Below, in pieces: positions 47,069 to 60,244 of a stretch of DNA of 64,000 nucleotides. A model generated the notes under the pieces. That model was not told the origin of the DNA. It saw nothing but the letters and a program-made list of their open reading frames with translations, and ran no database searches. Position 1 is the first letter of the stretch. Each line of letters begins with the position of its first letter. Position numbers and translations under genes: made by a program. Origin of the DNA: Paraspadella gotoi (lineage: Eukaryota; Chaetognatha); NCBI GenBank assembly GCA_051294375.1, contig CM119263.1, forward strand, positions 14,745,574-14,809,573, in the 5' to 3' direction.

Positions 47069-48264
47069 AATTGTGTATCGTAAAATCGTAAAGTTTCCTT
47101 AGAGTTTCAAAGTTATTTGTAAATTTGTGAGAGAGCGAAAATGTCAAGTGCCTGCTAAATATTTAGAAGGTATTTCCGGCGTTGTATTCTTAATGTGAAT
47201 TTGTATATAAAATTTGAAATAATACCTGAAATGTAAATCGTACATACATTCGAGTTCTGCTGTTTCATTAAAAATTTGGGTTGACGTTATATCCGTTTCG
47301 TTATTGTTGTTCGCTTTTTTTGTAAATAGAATATTTTCATAAAGTTAAAGACAATTTTTATTTCGTGCAATTTTTTGTTGGTAGTTGTGAATTGACGATT
47401 AAATCCTTTTTCGATTTGTTTTACCATTATAAAGTTTTTTCTAGTTCGTGCCTTTCAACTGGCGATCTTGTCACGTTTCTTTCTCTCATCCATTTCCATT
47501 TAATCCATTTTGATAAAAGAGTTTGCGAACTATCAGATCACACGACCGTTTTCTCACGTGACCAAATCAATAACCGCTTGACCACAAAACCACATTTACG
47601 ATTAAGTTTTAAATCTTAACAAATTCGATATAAGCTTCGGTTCGTTTACATCACATCAATGAGATTCCAGAGTTGAAAGCCGAAATTTTATAATCGAACT
47701 GAATAAAATTTTAAATAGAAAAGTTTTTAAAATTTCATATTTCGCTTCTTTCCCTTTTTCAAAACCTCAATTTTTCCGCCCTGTAACAACTTTCGTTCCA
47801 CAAAAGATTATTTTTTCAGAAACAGAAAAACCAAACGTAATAAGACGCTCTACGCCGGACTCGAAAATCCAACCCACGCCCCGAACGCTCACGAACGCGC
47901 AGAACCGCAAACAACGCACGGCAACAGCAACTTTTCTCCGCCCCTCGCACGCAATACAAATACAAGTGGCCCGTGAAACCTCGTGCACGCAGGTCACAAC
48001 ACAAACGCGGCGTTTAACACGCCAATCCGTCATTTCGCCGCAGTGGACGCGCCGCGCACGCCCACAAACACGCATTCCTCCAATTCTTTCTACTTCGCCA
48101 TCGCGTTCGTGGGTTCCCGCTTTTTTTTTTTCCTTTTTTTTTTCTTTTTTTTTTTTTTTTCTTTTTTTGTTTTCCTTTTTTTTTGTCTTTTTTTCCTTTT
48201 TTTTTTTTCTTTTCTTTTTTTTCTTTTTCCTCCTCTCATGCGAGAAGAATTTGGACGACAACTA
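47069..48264. other. AT-rich DNA, then a G/T-poor stretch and a long poly-T tract
   Basis: A single E-box TCACGTGA lies at 47554-47561. From about 47840 to 48100 the plus strand is C/A-rich. From 48119 to 48236 it is almost only T with scattered C, which makes a lysine-coding minus-strand frame that I reject. The stretch ends at a 25-N gap. No gene is supported after the Ly6-type gene. Confidence 0.5.
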
Positions 48265-48289
48265 NNNNNNNNNNNNNNNNNNNNNNNNN
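48265..48289. other. Assembly gap of exactly 25 N
   Basis: Fixed-size gap between the poly-T tract and balanced-composition DNA. Confidence 0.95.
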
Positions 48290-51200
48290 TCTCTCCCAGT
48301 CAGTTCTGCTCCTTATTTGCTCCAATGAGCTAACTATTATCTCGTCGTCCCTCGAGAGCAGTTTTACGACTTCCTGGACAGTGCCGTCGAGTTAAGGATT
48401 TCTTGAGGTCACCCCTATTTATATTCAAATGTGCCAATTCTCAGAGGCGATCGGGTTTCACGTGTTTCGCACGCATGTTGTCGTCCATTTCAATCTCGAG
48501 TTTCGCGACGTTGCATTCCGGCACGTAAGGTTCGTAGGAGCTTCCTACGAGACATTATTGGGACGATCGAGTCCGAGGCTCGGATGGAAGCCTGTTTCTT
48601 TCACCTGACGGGCTTCTACAAAATTTCCTTCTGCACGCTTGTCTTGTCATGAGCAGCTAGCCCTCATGTACTTCATGGCGTGTAACCTAAGCGGATCTAC
48701 CTCGATCCTTTCTCTGCGTACAGCGAGGCCTCTCATATGGCTCTTATCGCGCTGGGCTCGACTAATGGCTTACTGGTGGATGCGCGCGGTTCGGATCTTG
48801 CAGAACCGCCCTATTATTTTCCAGCCGAGCCGACCATTCAGACTTTTTCTACTGTCACCTGAGTGCCGACGTACCTCTGGCTGGCCGAACCTTGTCCCTA
48901 GCTGAGTGAGAGTCCCGGCCACGTAATCCTTGTTGGTCAAGCCCCCTTGTCTGGTGTCTGGGTGAGTCCCTTTCCGCAGGCCTCCGTAAAAGCTTCTGAG
49001 GAAAGCGGCTGGGGACCCTCCGTCGGGTTCTTCTCATTTTTCCAGTTCGACGGCTGTTCGAACAAGATGTAAAAACGTAGGGCCGTGGGCGTTCCTCTCT
49101 CCTCCCGCTTGTCAGATGGTTGTTGTCTATACATCGAGGATTTCCTGACAAAAGTTTTCTACTGATGGTTGCTCAGAAGGAGTCTGCACCGCGTCGAAGA
49201 GCGGTGTCTACACATGTCTGGGAACAGAAGGTTGTCCTGGGCGCACGGACAAGAGAGCGAGCAGTAGGTATAGGCCACTGTCGATCGCCGTTCGATCCGT
49301 CCCTCGTGGTATGTGATTCACGTGCGATGGGACGCCTCACCGAGAAAAGATCCGTCCCGTTAAGACGTCCCGTGGTTGTTGTTGGGTGCTGTAGCTCACT
49401 GCCTCCGAGAGCCGCCGCTGGTCTATCAATCGATTCCGCCTGCATCGCATTCCCACGGAAGATCTCTCGCTCTCATAGCTTTACTTGTCTGCTGCCGCCA
49501 TTAAGTTGGTCTTCAAGTCATAGTTAGCAGGCGCGACCTCTTAGAGGGAAATCTGGCGATTAATATTGCTGTTCTGTGTGGTGCAGATGTGAGCGCTGCG
49601 TGGGATCTGTATCCTTGAGCACTTTCTTAGTGAGGGTACCTTTCGTCTAGTACGCTTGACACGTGATCTGCCGCTCCACTGTCGCAGGATGCGGTGTATG
49701 TCTCTCGCAGGTTAACCTTCTACTCGAGGTCGATAAGGTATGCTCTTTTCTTTCACTCTCTCTCTATCTTTTTTTTTTTTTCCTCTTCCTTGGTTCTTCC
49801 TCTTTTTGAACTTTACGAGGTGCGGGAGGCTGTAGTGCGCTTACCGGTCTTATTGCCTCACAGAGCCGGTGCTCGATGTTCGCTCGATCGCAGGGCCTAC
49901 CATCCTGCGGAGTCCGCGGGATTGAGGGTCGGGTTTGAGTACCAATTATTTCCTCCGTTAAGGATGACTGTGGGTTCTTTGTGGGGGTAAGTGTCTGGTT
50001 CTCTCGCCGTGGACGTGTGTGAGTGGGTCGAATCCACTCCCGTCCCCACGCAACAAATAAGTAAAGCAGACAATTGGATTTCTAGCGAAACCAAGTGGAT
50101 TTTATTTCTTCAAGAAAATAGACGTATGACAAAACGGTTCAATTTTTTGGGAGCAAGATGTGAACAATAATGTCCTGGTTCCTTTTGAGAGGTCGTCTCA
50201 ATCGATTCAGAGTGTCTATAGAGAATAAATTTTAGCAGGCGAAAAGCATGTGCTCACATTGGCCAGGTTGCCCATTTTGTTTCTTCCGGCAACAATATAT
50301 GACAGTCCATTCTCCTCTTGGTGGCTTTTTTCGCTCGCGTCGATTGACGCACTTCTCGATTCTACATCGTCCTTGAGGGTCTGCGGATGCCCCCATCTCT
50401 CGCCTCTCTCTATACCCAGCTTACTCAGCTTCTCTTTCCTTTTCATAACTCCTTCTTCTCTCTCGTCACTCGAGACAAGAGAAACGAACTTTTAGTATCT
50501 TTTGATTCCTCGTTGTTTTTCTGGTCACTCGACCATCGAGAGTAACATGCACTAGGGAGCCGACAGGAGTATACCAGATGTCCATGCCACGAAGACTATC
50601 AACGCAGCAGACCACAAGTAAGTCACGGGTTTGGTGGAGAGAGGATGGCTGATACATAGAGGACAGAAGCGTGCGTTCAGAGTCAAACTAAGAGAGCAGC
50701 CTTGCGCCGGTTCGCGAAGATTGGCAACGGGCTAGAGTACAAAAGACAGTATATACTGACACGGATAAACACGTGCAGATTCGAGGTATCTGCATAAGTC
50801 GGGTGTACGCGATAATCTTAAGGAGAATTCCTTCGGCGCGTCGAGCGAGGAGCGAATTCGAGGAGCAGGAACAGGAGTGAACAGACCATATGGAGTAATC
50901 ACGAATGCGACCGAGCGCTGACGACGCCTCATAGTGACATATCACAAGAATGACAGAGCAGCGGACAAGAGTAACATTCGACTTCAGGTACAAGAGACTG
51001 GCGGATCTATATAAATCAACCACTATCTATACCAGATTTGACATAGAGTGATACGACTACAAGATTGACCAACTGCGACAGAATCCTAGGAGACAAAGTG
51101 ACAGATTGATGAAGACTCAGATGAAACTGGACAAGCTCAGCAGCGAGAGAGGACAGATTGCGTATGGACCACTTCATACAAAGACAGAATCTGATTCGTT

Positions 51201-51360
51201 ATGATTGTCCCGGTTTATTCTGGACAAGAGTGACAGAGAAGTTACATGAGCAAGTAAAAAATTCTGCACAGAGCTGGACAGAACCAACAAGAGTTGACCA
51301 GAGTATCAAGGAGTGACAGATCAACAAGGACATTAGAGAGAATCTGTGACATCGAAATTT
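48290..51360. other. Balanced-composition DNA with few simple repeats, unassigned
   Basis: Three kilobases are almost free of the GA, CGT and homopolymer tracts that fill the rest of the window. Open frames are at most about 135 codons and show no family signature. On the minus strand around 50105-50050, AATAAAATCC is followed by a stretch ending TTGCGTGGGGACGGGAGTGG. This recalls the end of a retrotransposon LTR, but no matching second repeat was found. From 50900 to 51340 many diverged GACAGA/GACAAG words occur. Remains of a mobile element are likely but not shown. Confidence 0.3.
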
Positions 51361-54300
51361 AATATATATCTCCGGCATTCCTATTATTTACTGGTAATGA
51401 TTCTGTAATAAACACTTATACTAACTTATATATTATTTGAGTTTATACAGAGGTGTAAGTGAGAAAGAAAGAATTAATTATATATATTAATTGTTTTACT
51501 TACGACGGATGATCAGACATGACGATAACAGGTGATCCACGACGACACACTGATGACGATGGACGATGGCTAAGCAGTACGTCTCTAACCTCACGCGGTG
51601 CTGTTGCGCGAGATAACACAGCGTTTAGACGGCAAATACGAGTAAGTATCTGGGAGGAAAAGCCGAAAGGACGAACATGACTGATTACATTGGGCTAGGG
51701 CAGAGAGACCAAGGCCCACGGTTATATCTCTGGTCAGCCGCAGACACGCCTGCAGACGCGCGTCTTTCGCGCGCCTATCGCCTGTCTTCCTGATCTATCT
51801 TCTTGCGACGACACCTTCCATCTCCTTTAAACAGCAACATTACTGTGCTATGCAAGCCTCTCAAGGCAATTCTCTAAGGTCTAATATTCCTATCTTTAGA
51901 CAGCATTTGAGAGTGAGGTAGTCCCTTGTTGGGAGCGAATGACTTTTCAAGTCAAAGTTCAGAGACCTGCATTTATTTACTATAAGAGCAGGGATTTATA
52001 AGTTCGATCTTAATTAGAGATTTGTAATTGGGTTGGGTTATGCGGAACAAGTTCTATAAATTCTGATATCAGCCACAGAATAAGAGCGCTTTTATGAGAA
52101 ACAAAAGCGCATTTTTATTGCAACCTGCATCGACACACTAGTTTTTCACCTAAAAATTTCATACAATTTTCTTTTCACAAATTTGCGCATTTATGTCCTT
52201 TTACCCCTTGCATATATTAATCTTGTATATCGTAACGTTGTTTACTTTCAGAATTGTTGTCAACTTTCCAAGATTTTTTTCAACTTGCTTATTTTTTCTT
52301 ACTATGATTTAATTTTTTCAACTTGCGAGTAAGTGATCTGATGCTGGGCGGGTATCGAATCCCGTACCGAACCATTATATCTTGTATTTAGTAAATTTAT
52401 CATAATCAGAATATGCCAATTTATAGTTATTAAGTATCGAATTCATATAATTTTAGTCCGAACCACTGAGCATTCTTCTATTTCGTAGTACGTCTCATCC
52501 TTTTACACCAATTAGTGATAAAAAATTTTGAATGGAACTCTGTCTATAGTGGATAATGGCTTTCAAATGACACTATAGAGATACCCCAAACTAAAGTCCA
52601 TATTTTGTCATCTACTTGACAGAATCAGAGTCTTTTCCTTGATAATACCTCACTTATTATTGATCAACTAAATCTTATCATGTGAACCTGAAAGTAAACT
52701 TGTTCATAGATAATTATTCCGAAGTAATATCTAATACACATCCGACCTATTGTTGTGCTTCAATTTCTTCTTACTATAATTTAATTATATTATCAGATTG
52801 ATGTATTGGCGAGCGAGATCAGTATCTTACCGGACAATATACCGCGTTTTGTCGAGCCCATGGACGGACCCGACAAGTCGGAATCTCAGAACCAAGCAGA
52901 TCCGACTAAAAGTTAAGCAAAATGGGGCATTCCTGGGAAAATAAGGCAGCGTTTGTAAAATTATTTAAAGAGTGAGCAGGAAACCAGAGTTAAATAGAGA
53001 CAGACAGAGCGACGGATCCAAAAGTAATACATTATTATCAAGGTCTACAGAATAAGTCTGTCCAGTTTAGCCCTGATCAACCAATCAAAGAATAGGTCAA
53101 GCGATGTTCATACACTTTGCCAATCTACTCATAAAATCAGTTTTAGCCTGACAGTCGTTCAACCAGTTAATCCATTGACCTGAATTTTTTCATTCTCATG
53201 TCTTTTTTTCGCTCGTATAACCGAATCCTGATTCAACAACTGTCCGTCTTTTTTCTCATCTTTCGCAAAAGATATGATTCTGCCGAATCAATTTCTAAGA
53301 AAATAAGATTAGGGAACGTTGAGTTTAATATTGATGTTGTTTAAGCTTGATAAGAGGTAGTGAGAATGAAGAAGGAAGATGAAAGAAAGAATCTGGAAAA
53401 GGAAAAAACAAGAACCGGTTTAAGTAGATGAGTCGCAGTCTACTTTTCTGAGTCCGGTCTATCGGTCGTCGCCGTCCGGTTATGGCTTACGTCTGTCCGC
53501 GTCCTGTTCCACTTAATTTTCCCTATAGTTGGTCTGCTTTTTTTTAATGTTAAGACAGGAAACCCAAATCTAAGTGCAACAGCGAGCCGACGCATCATTC
53601 AAGAAATCCTAAAACTAAAATGAGAATAAAAGCGGGAATTTTGAATGGCACGTGCATGTCATAAAATGTACGGCTAAGGAAAGTTATTGGTTGTCATGTA
53701 AGTCTTGATGTCAGTCATGTCATGTCTTGTCATGTCATGTCAGTTGCCACGAGAAATACACGTGATAAGGCAAGTCACTGCGGCGCAACTCATTTGAATT
53801 ACCCGTTCTGTTTTTGTTATTTGACAATGCAAGTAAAACCGAAACAATTGCACATTTTGGCAAATTTAGGTTAAATTATTCTTAAATACCAAAATGATGC
53901 AAGTATAGCACAGGTTCAAAAATGCGATCCTGAGCTGCTATTTCGATTATTCCGCGCGCAATAATAATACTACTGCAGCGCAATATTGCCTTTCTTATCT
54001 CCTCTGCGTCTGTTTCCTTTATTGAAATACTGAATATTAAATTATTAAACATTATTAATTAACTTAAATATTAATGTAGCTTAATAATATAATTTGTTAA
54101 GTAACAGTGCGTTTCCCCATAGGTAATTGCTCCATTTTTACTCCTCTATGATCTTGCTATCCAGCTCATCTATCCTCTTCCCTATCTTAACTTTTCCTCT
54201 CTTCCTCCTTTCCTGTTCCTTTCCTTGTCTTTTCTCTCTTCCTCCTCTCCCTTTCTTTTTCTTTCCTCATCTTCCTCCTCACCTTTTTCTTCTTTCTTTC

Positions 54301-54696
54301 TTCCCTCTTTTTCTCTCCATTTTTCCTTCCTTTCTTTTTCCCACTTCCTCTTTCTCCTCTCCTTTTTCTTTCCTCTTTCCCTTTCCTCCTTCCTCCTCTC
54401 GTTTTTCGCTTTCCTTTCGCGCTTTCTTTCATCTCTTTCTCCTCTTCTTTTTTATTTCTTTCTTTTCCTTTTTCAAGCCCGTCGTAGACCAACACGACCG
54501 ACCTGCGATTACAATCTGTTTATGACGTAAAACATGAAAAAGTCAACAAAAGGATAAAGCCTCTCTCTCTCTCTCCTCCTCTCTCTCTCTCCCGAAGCGA
54601 TGCGCGCTGCGGGCGTATTCGTTTGCGTGTCGAACGTGTGAAGGGGACACGCGCCGCAACTTGCCATAGGTGCGCGTGCCGCAGAGAAGAAGGACG

Positions 54697-54732
<36 letters not shown>

Positions 54733-56835
54733 AAGGTAAGACGTGCAGAAAGACAGCCTTTTTAATTCGACTCGCTTATGTCACTCTGGATTAAATTTCA
54801 GTACCTTCGATCTTGTCGACTTTTTCTCTTCTTCTTTTTTTCTTTCAAGCATCAGATTTTTCATTTTCTTCATTTTCTTGTGACTCGATAATGTAAACTA
54901 TGTAAAACGTTGACAATGTGTATTTTCACGTCAACTGTATTAATTATTATTTTCATGAAACATCTTTTAAAAATTACTTGTTTTCACACATTTTAACGTT
55001 TTTTAACATTTTAGATATATTTATTATTCATTATAATTTTATTCTTATTAACATTATTCTCTTATTTTCTTTGAACTACCTAAACTAGGTAATATTTATT
55101 TATTGGGACATGATTACTTGCGTGAGTGTATATATGCTTATATAAATAAATATATATAGCAATAACAAAATTTGACATCTGTAATGAAATAAAAAGAGAC
55201 AAGTCTAACCAGCAGAATTTATAAAGAGTTTGTAATTATTTTTTCCTTCGATATTTTTCGACTTCTCGCATTTTTAGTTCCGCCGCGAGTACCTTCTTTA
55301 AGAGGAAAAGTCATCCATACACTATAGTCATCATTGCACTGTGCGTTAGAGCTTATTATCGAGAAATACATATAGTGCATCCAGTATATCACAAAGAAAT
55401 AAGTTCTTATTTTATTTGTGGTTCATTCTGTTCAATATTTTTTTTTAAAATGGGTAATAACAAATTGTTAAGTTAAATGGGATAAGCCACATTTTAAGAT
55501 TTGTTTTTAATCTGGTTGTATAAAAAAAATTCTATGGATCAAGATGAAGTTAAATACGACGGCTATGGGGATATTTAGAAGGGAGAAATTAAACAATTAA
55601 TCTTCAGTTAAATAATTGGTAAAAGAAATTACGAGCTACAATGAATCTCAAGCGACTGAATTTGAAGAGTTTCAGCCCTAAAGACTGGCAACACTAATAA
55701 TGAATTAATAAATAGTTGAAATTTAAAAACGTTTCCATTATTCAAGAGATAACCAAGGTTGCAAATGTAAACAATGGTCTCTCTAATTAACAGTTTATCT
55801 AATAATCAGAGTAATCACAAGAAATTCAGTAAGAAAAAAAGATAATCAGATAAGCGATTGGCCTCGCTTCGTTTGACGCTGCAACTCTTTCTAGATAAGG
55901 TTTCTTGTATTTAATACTTATACGGATTAAAAGCCGATACCTAAAATGGGGTAGAATGGCACCGTGTGCATCAAAATCTGCTATTAATGTGAATATATAT
56001 ATCGAATGTCTCAGGAGCTACAAGCTTTCGAATTTGGTACTCACCATTTTAGTCGCTAATTTCTAGAAAGTTGATAAATTGAATGATCGAGCACGCGTTT
56101 ATCTTATAAGTCGCTTTCTCGTCTCGTCTGTCGTCGGTCGGTATGTCTGTCCGTCGTCAGTCAACTTACTTTTAAAGAGAGCACGTCCATAACGGGCGCC
56201 TGATAATTGTTTGCTCATTTGAAAAAACCGGCCTCATGTAGGAGATGACTGTCTAGGCTGGGGGCCGGCCCGGAGGAAATCTTAAAACTTAAAACGTATA
56301 ATAAGCAAATGTAGGGCTAAATATGAATGAGAGATAAAGACGATAAGCTAGTGTCAGAGCAACACCTAGGCTAAGGGAAAGATCGAATGGGTGGCGCAAA
56401 ACCGAACATTTATGAATTTCCGTTAATTGGTTTTTTTGCATTTATTACGATCGCAGGTTCAAAAAAAAAAAAGTAGAGTGAGAATGGAAAAATTGAAAGA
56501 TTTGACACTGTTTGATAATATTTCTGAAAGGAAAAATTTATCGTAGGTTGACAAATTTGACGTCGTAGCGTTGAAGAATTTTTGTTTATAAATAATAATA
56601 ATAATAAATAATAATATAACATAATTATAGAGAAAGATGTTATTAGATAAGATAAATAGAGTGAATGGAAGAAGAGTAAGAAATAAAAGGATGAAAAAAA
56701 TATTTCGAAATGCGTGTTTTTTTTATAGTGGGCTAATGTTTTATAACTGCTTAAGGCAAAAATTGTAACTGTTTCTGGTTTGATGTCACCCGGAGTGACA
56801 TCCTGACTTTTACCCCTGTTTTTCCTCCACCCTAC
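51361..56835. other. AT-rich intergenic DNA, no supported gene
   Basis: The stretch holds an exon-like segment with a good donor (ATACGA followed by GTAAGTATC at about 51641) but no supported frame. A cluster of TCATG words lies at about 53713-53742 (GTCATGTCATG). A 350-bp T/C-only-like stretch lies at 54127-54478, and GA/CT tracts near 54560 and 54695. A donor-like AAAGGTAAGAC at about 54733 follows CpG-rich DNA and could mark a non-coding first exon. Otherwise AT-rich. Confidence 0.45.
54127..54478 (+). repeat. Polypyrimidine tract of about 350 bp
   Basis: Apart from a short start, the plus strand here is almost only C and T in irregular order (CTTCCTCC, TTTTCTTTCC words). It is not a simple dinucleotide repeat. 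Long homopurine/homopyrimidine DNA can form triplexes. Function is unknown. Confidence 0.85.
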
Positions 56836-56951
56836 TCTTTCCTTTTTCCAATAGACATCCTGATTTGATCTCTTCTGTGATTGGTTTTTCAGGAAGGCTT
56901 GCATAATGAGGAGACGCAGGGACTGGGCAGCAGATGAGAGAGAGAGAGAGC

Positions 56952-56982
<31 letters not shown>

Positions 56983-58328
56983 TAGAGAGAAAGAGAGAGA
57001 GAGAGAGAGCACGAGCTGAAATATTCTCTTGGTTATGAGAATATGAACGAGACAGAGAGAATCTTCTCCCTATTTTCAGCTCCCCTGTCCAATAAAAACA
57101 CTGATATCATCTCCCCATGGGGTTGTTTTTCTTCCAAGCTCGCGGAAAGAAAGAGGAAGCACGAGCGAGAGAGGGAGAGGAAGTTGATAGAGAGCGAGGC
57201 AAACATAAAGGTGCGGTCTCGGCGGATGCTGAGGAGAAGAGGAAGGAGAGAGTGAGAGAGAAAAGATTAATGCTTTTCTATTTTTTTTTTGGAGGGGGGG
57301 GAATTAGAAAAGCATAAAAGGCGGGAACAACATTCAACATATGTTATATAAACGCACATTAAACGATATCGACAAAATCTTTAGAACTAATTTCGTCCCA
57401 AAAAAGGAAGCAAAAATGTGTTGCCCAGGCCCCCCCCCTTTTGTAAACGATGCGCCGCGGCGCCATCGACGGCAGAAGGGCCACTGGGCCAGCGAGGAAA
57501 AAAAAACCGCGGAATGTTCGATGCGAAGAAACAGCGAACCGGTCTTCGTACAAAGAGATAAAAAAAAAAGAAGAAAGGGGGGAGGAAGAATGGAGAGAGA
57601 GAGAGAGAGCGAGGGAGGAGTATCGGGAAACCGAAAACAGGGTCCGGCGTGCCCGGCGGGTCCGGGGTCTCTTCCTAATTGGGGTCACTTCTTTCAGGGT
57701 GGAATCGCTCTCGTCGGGGCTCGTCGCCGATCAACGAGATAGAAAACGCGTTCGTGGGGCGCGGAAGGGGATAAAAGGAGCAAGGATAGGGGGAATAGGA
57801 GCAAGGAGAGTGGGGGAAGAGGATCGAAGCGGGCGGGATGTAAGGAGGAAAGGAGACGAGAAACAAAAAGCGAATTTATTTAAAGTTTAAATCTGGCTCT
57901 TCTTGGGGGAATTAAATCTGAAAAAAATATTAGGGCTCAAAAGGCATTACATCTTATCTTTTATATATATATATCTGGAAAAATATTTGGAAAAAGTTCA
58001 GTTTGACGTTTGACATAGAACGTAGGACATTGGACTAGCAGGAACAGTTAACCGAATCGGAACCACTGAATCCGAGTCTCTTATCTCGAGTCTTCGCGGC
58101 GGACCCCTGTAGGGCCGGATCTAGACAACGGGGGTCCCAAGGGAGGGGGGTTCGAAAAGGGAGAGTTACTTGGAGGGGGCGGGGGGGCGGGGTGGGGTAC
58201 CACTGGTAGCTCGTTCGTCGACACCGCAGGATCTTTCTCGCGGGGGGTTCTGGCAACCGGCGCCGGGCAAAGCAAATGTTGTACCTGGTTTGGACTCTCT
58301 GACGTCTCTCAGTTGAGAGTTGGAGGAA

Positions 58329-58408
<80 letters not shown>

Positions 58409-58716
58409 AGACAGAGAGAGAGAGAATGGAAAAATGAAGAAAAGAAAAGAGGATGGGATGAGGAAAAACGATTGGAATGCGCGTCGGAGGTGGAAAAACG
58501 CCGGTGGTAACTCGAACGGAAGAAATGTATGAGGGTTGGGTCTCGGGTGCTGGGGCGCCATGGTGTGCGCCGTGGTGTGCGCCGTGGTGCGCCATGGTGT
58601 GAGGAAAGAACTCAGCCGAGTTGGTAGCCAACTTTTATGACAAGGTTGAGAAAACAAGGCCGGAGGATCAAAGGAAACGGAAAGAAAAGGAAAGGGGGGA
58701 AAAGCAAGGGGAAATG
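56836..58716 (+). repeat. Large repeat block C, copy 2 (about 1.9 kb)
   Basis: Colinear with 43548-45383, with the same landmarks (GGAAGGCTTGCATAATGAGG, GGTTATGAGAATATGAACG, GGTCCGGCGTGCCCGGCGGG, GGTAGCTCGTTCGTCGACAC). Differences are again mainly one-base indels and microsatellite length (GA tracts at about 56936-57010 and 58335-58430). Here block C precedes block B, whereas copy 1 follows it. Confidence 0.88.
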
Positions 58717-58768
58717 AAGGGGGGGGGCCCGAGGGGGGGGGGGGGAAAAAAAGGGAGCTAATTCCCGA
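58717..58768. other. Homopolymer-G junction between blocks C2 and B2
   Basis: About 50 bp consist mostly of G runs with short A runs (GGGGGGGGG, CCCGAG, then 13 G, AAAAAAA). They separate the end of block C copy 2 from the start of block B copy 2. No such sequence exists at either edge in copy 1. It looks like a consensus artefact at a join, not like natural sequence. Confidence 0.7.
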
Positions 58769-58991
58769 AATTAATGCGCGGTGTCCGATTCTTCGCCGCA
58801 ACATTGGCGCACACATTATTACGGTCATTGTCTGCTTCCGGATTTAATTGTGACGCAGATGATGAGATGATTATTAGCTTCGACTCTTTTCCTCCAGAGA
58901 ATTTCTCTTATTAGAATGTTTGTTTGCTCATCTCGATAGGTTTTAACGGCTTTTTTGATTATATCATTACAAATATGAGGAATTTTCCATT

Positions 58992-59210
58992 TGTTGGCTT
59001 TTGGGGTTTCGACCCTCAGTGACACCTCCAGTCACTGGCGCGGTTACCCCTAGGACGGTTCTAGCTTTGGCCAACGCAGGGGAGTCGTGTGAGAACTGTG
59101 GAATGTGTGGATGGAAACGCAAGACCTGGGATGTGTGCGTTCCCCCTCGGACCAATGTATTGGCTGAACGATGTGAGACGTTGAGGCGGTTAAATATTAC
59201 CACAACACAA
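58992..59210. repeat. Hairpin-rich dispersed element H, copy 3
   Basis: This is the block B copy 2 equivalent of 37990-38202. The stems CAGTGAC/GTCACTG and CCAAT/ATTGG are kept despite several one-base indels elsewhere. The third stem is broken by insertions (ATATTACCACAACAC). It is not an independent insertion. Confidence 0.65.
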
Positions 59211-60210
59211 TCATCCATCTTTTGGTCAATAAGCCACGGTATGAATATTACTCTATCCGTTACTTAAATCGCACAACAACATAAAAGCCAGCGCCCGCCA
59301 TTGAGGAATCGCTCCGCGGTCGTAGACGCCATTGCCGGACGGCGTTCTCGTCCTGGCGTCGTTTTCCCGTCCCGGCGTTCTACGCTCAAAACGACCGCCG
59401 GTTTTATTGGCCGCCAATTTCGGCCGAATCCGGCCGATTAAAATACCGACGCCGCAGTTTTTCTTCGACTGTTAAAACGGCGCCGTTTTTCAAAGGAATT
59501 CGTCGATTCGTAACGAAACGGCGGTGAGAATTAATTTTTGAAAGGAGCGCCCGGGTTGGACAACGGGGCTTTGGAGGCCGCCGAAGCGGTCGCCGCCGTC
59601 ATGTCGTCGCGGGGCGCCGAGTGACGAATATATCGTCTTCTGCGTCAAGCGTCGCTTTAGATTCATATCGTCGTGGTTGTTGACGTCGTCGAAATCATCG
59701 TCGTAATAATTCTTATTGATTCAATCATCATCATAACGTAATGAACTTAGCGTCGTCATCGTCATCCCCCGGTGTTAATGCCATTGGGAGATTTAACTTG
59801 AGCAATGTCATTATTCATCATCATCATTATCGTCGGTGGTCGTCATCGTCGTCGTCACGATACCCCGCCAAAACGCTCTCACTCTCCCAAGCGACGAATC
59901 TTGTCAGAGGCATTGATCGAATTTAAATGGAAAATAAAATCTCACGGGGAAGAGGATGGAGACGACGAGGAAGGAGTAGGAAGAGAGAGGGAAGACGATA
60001 AAGAAAAAGGAAAAGAAAAAGAAGAAGAAAGCAGAGGAAATGTAAAGGATTAAACGGACTTGAAAAAAGAAAATAAACTCGATACAGAATAAGAGAGGGA
60101 AGAATGAAGAATTGAAGACCAAGTTTAGAAGAAGGTAGTAGAGACTAAGTCACTAAGGAGAACCTGATAAAAAATGAGACGACAAAATCGAGAAGCAGAA
60201 GAATGGGAAG

Positions 60211-60244
<34 letters not shown>

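Noticed and set aside
47767-48261. Minus-strand 164-codon frame rich in Cys, Arg and Lys
   Set aside because: The lysine run is poly-T on the plus strand. The rest results from G/T-poor plus-strand composition and shows no domain.
52345-52370. tRNA B-box-like word GGTATCGAATCC
   Set aside because: No matching A box or cloverleaf could be built around it on either strand. At most it is a decayed SINE.
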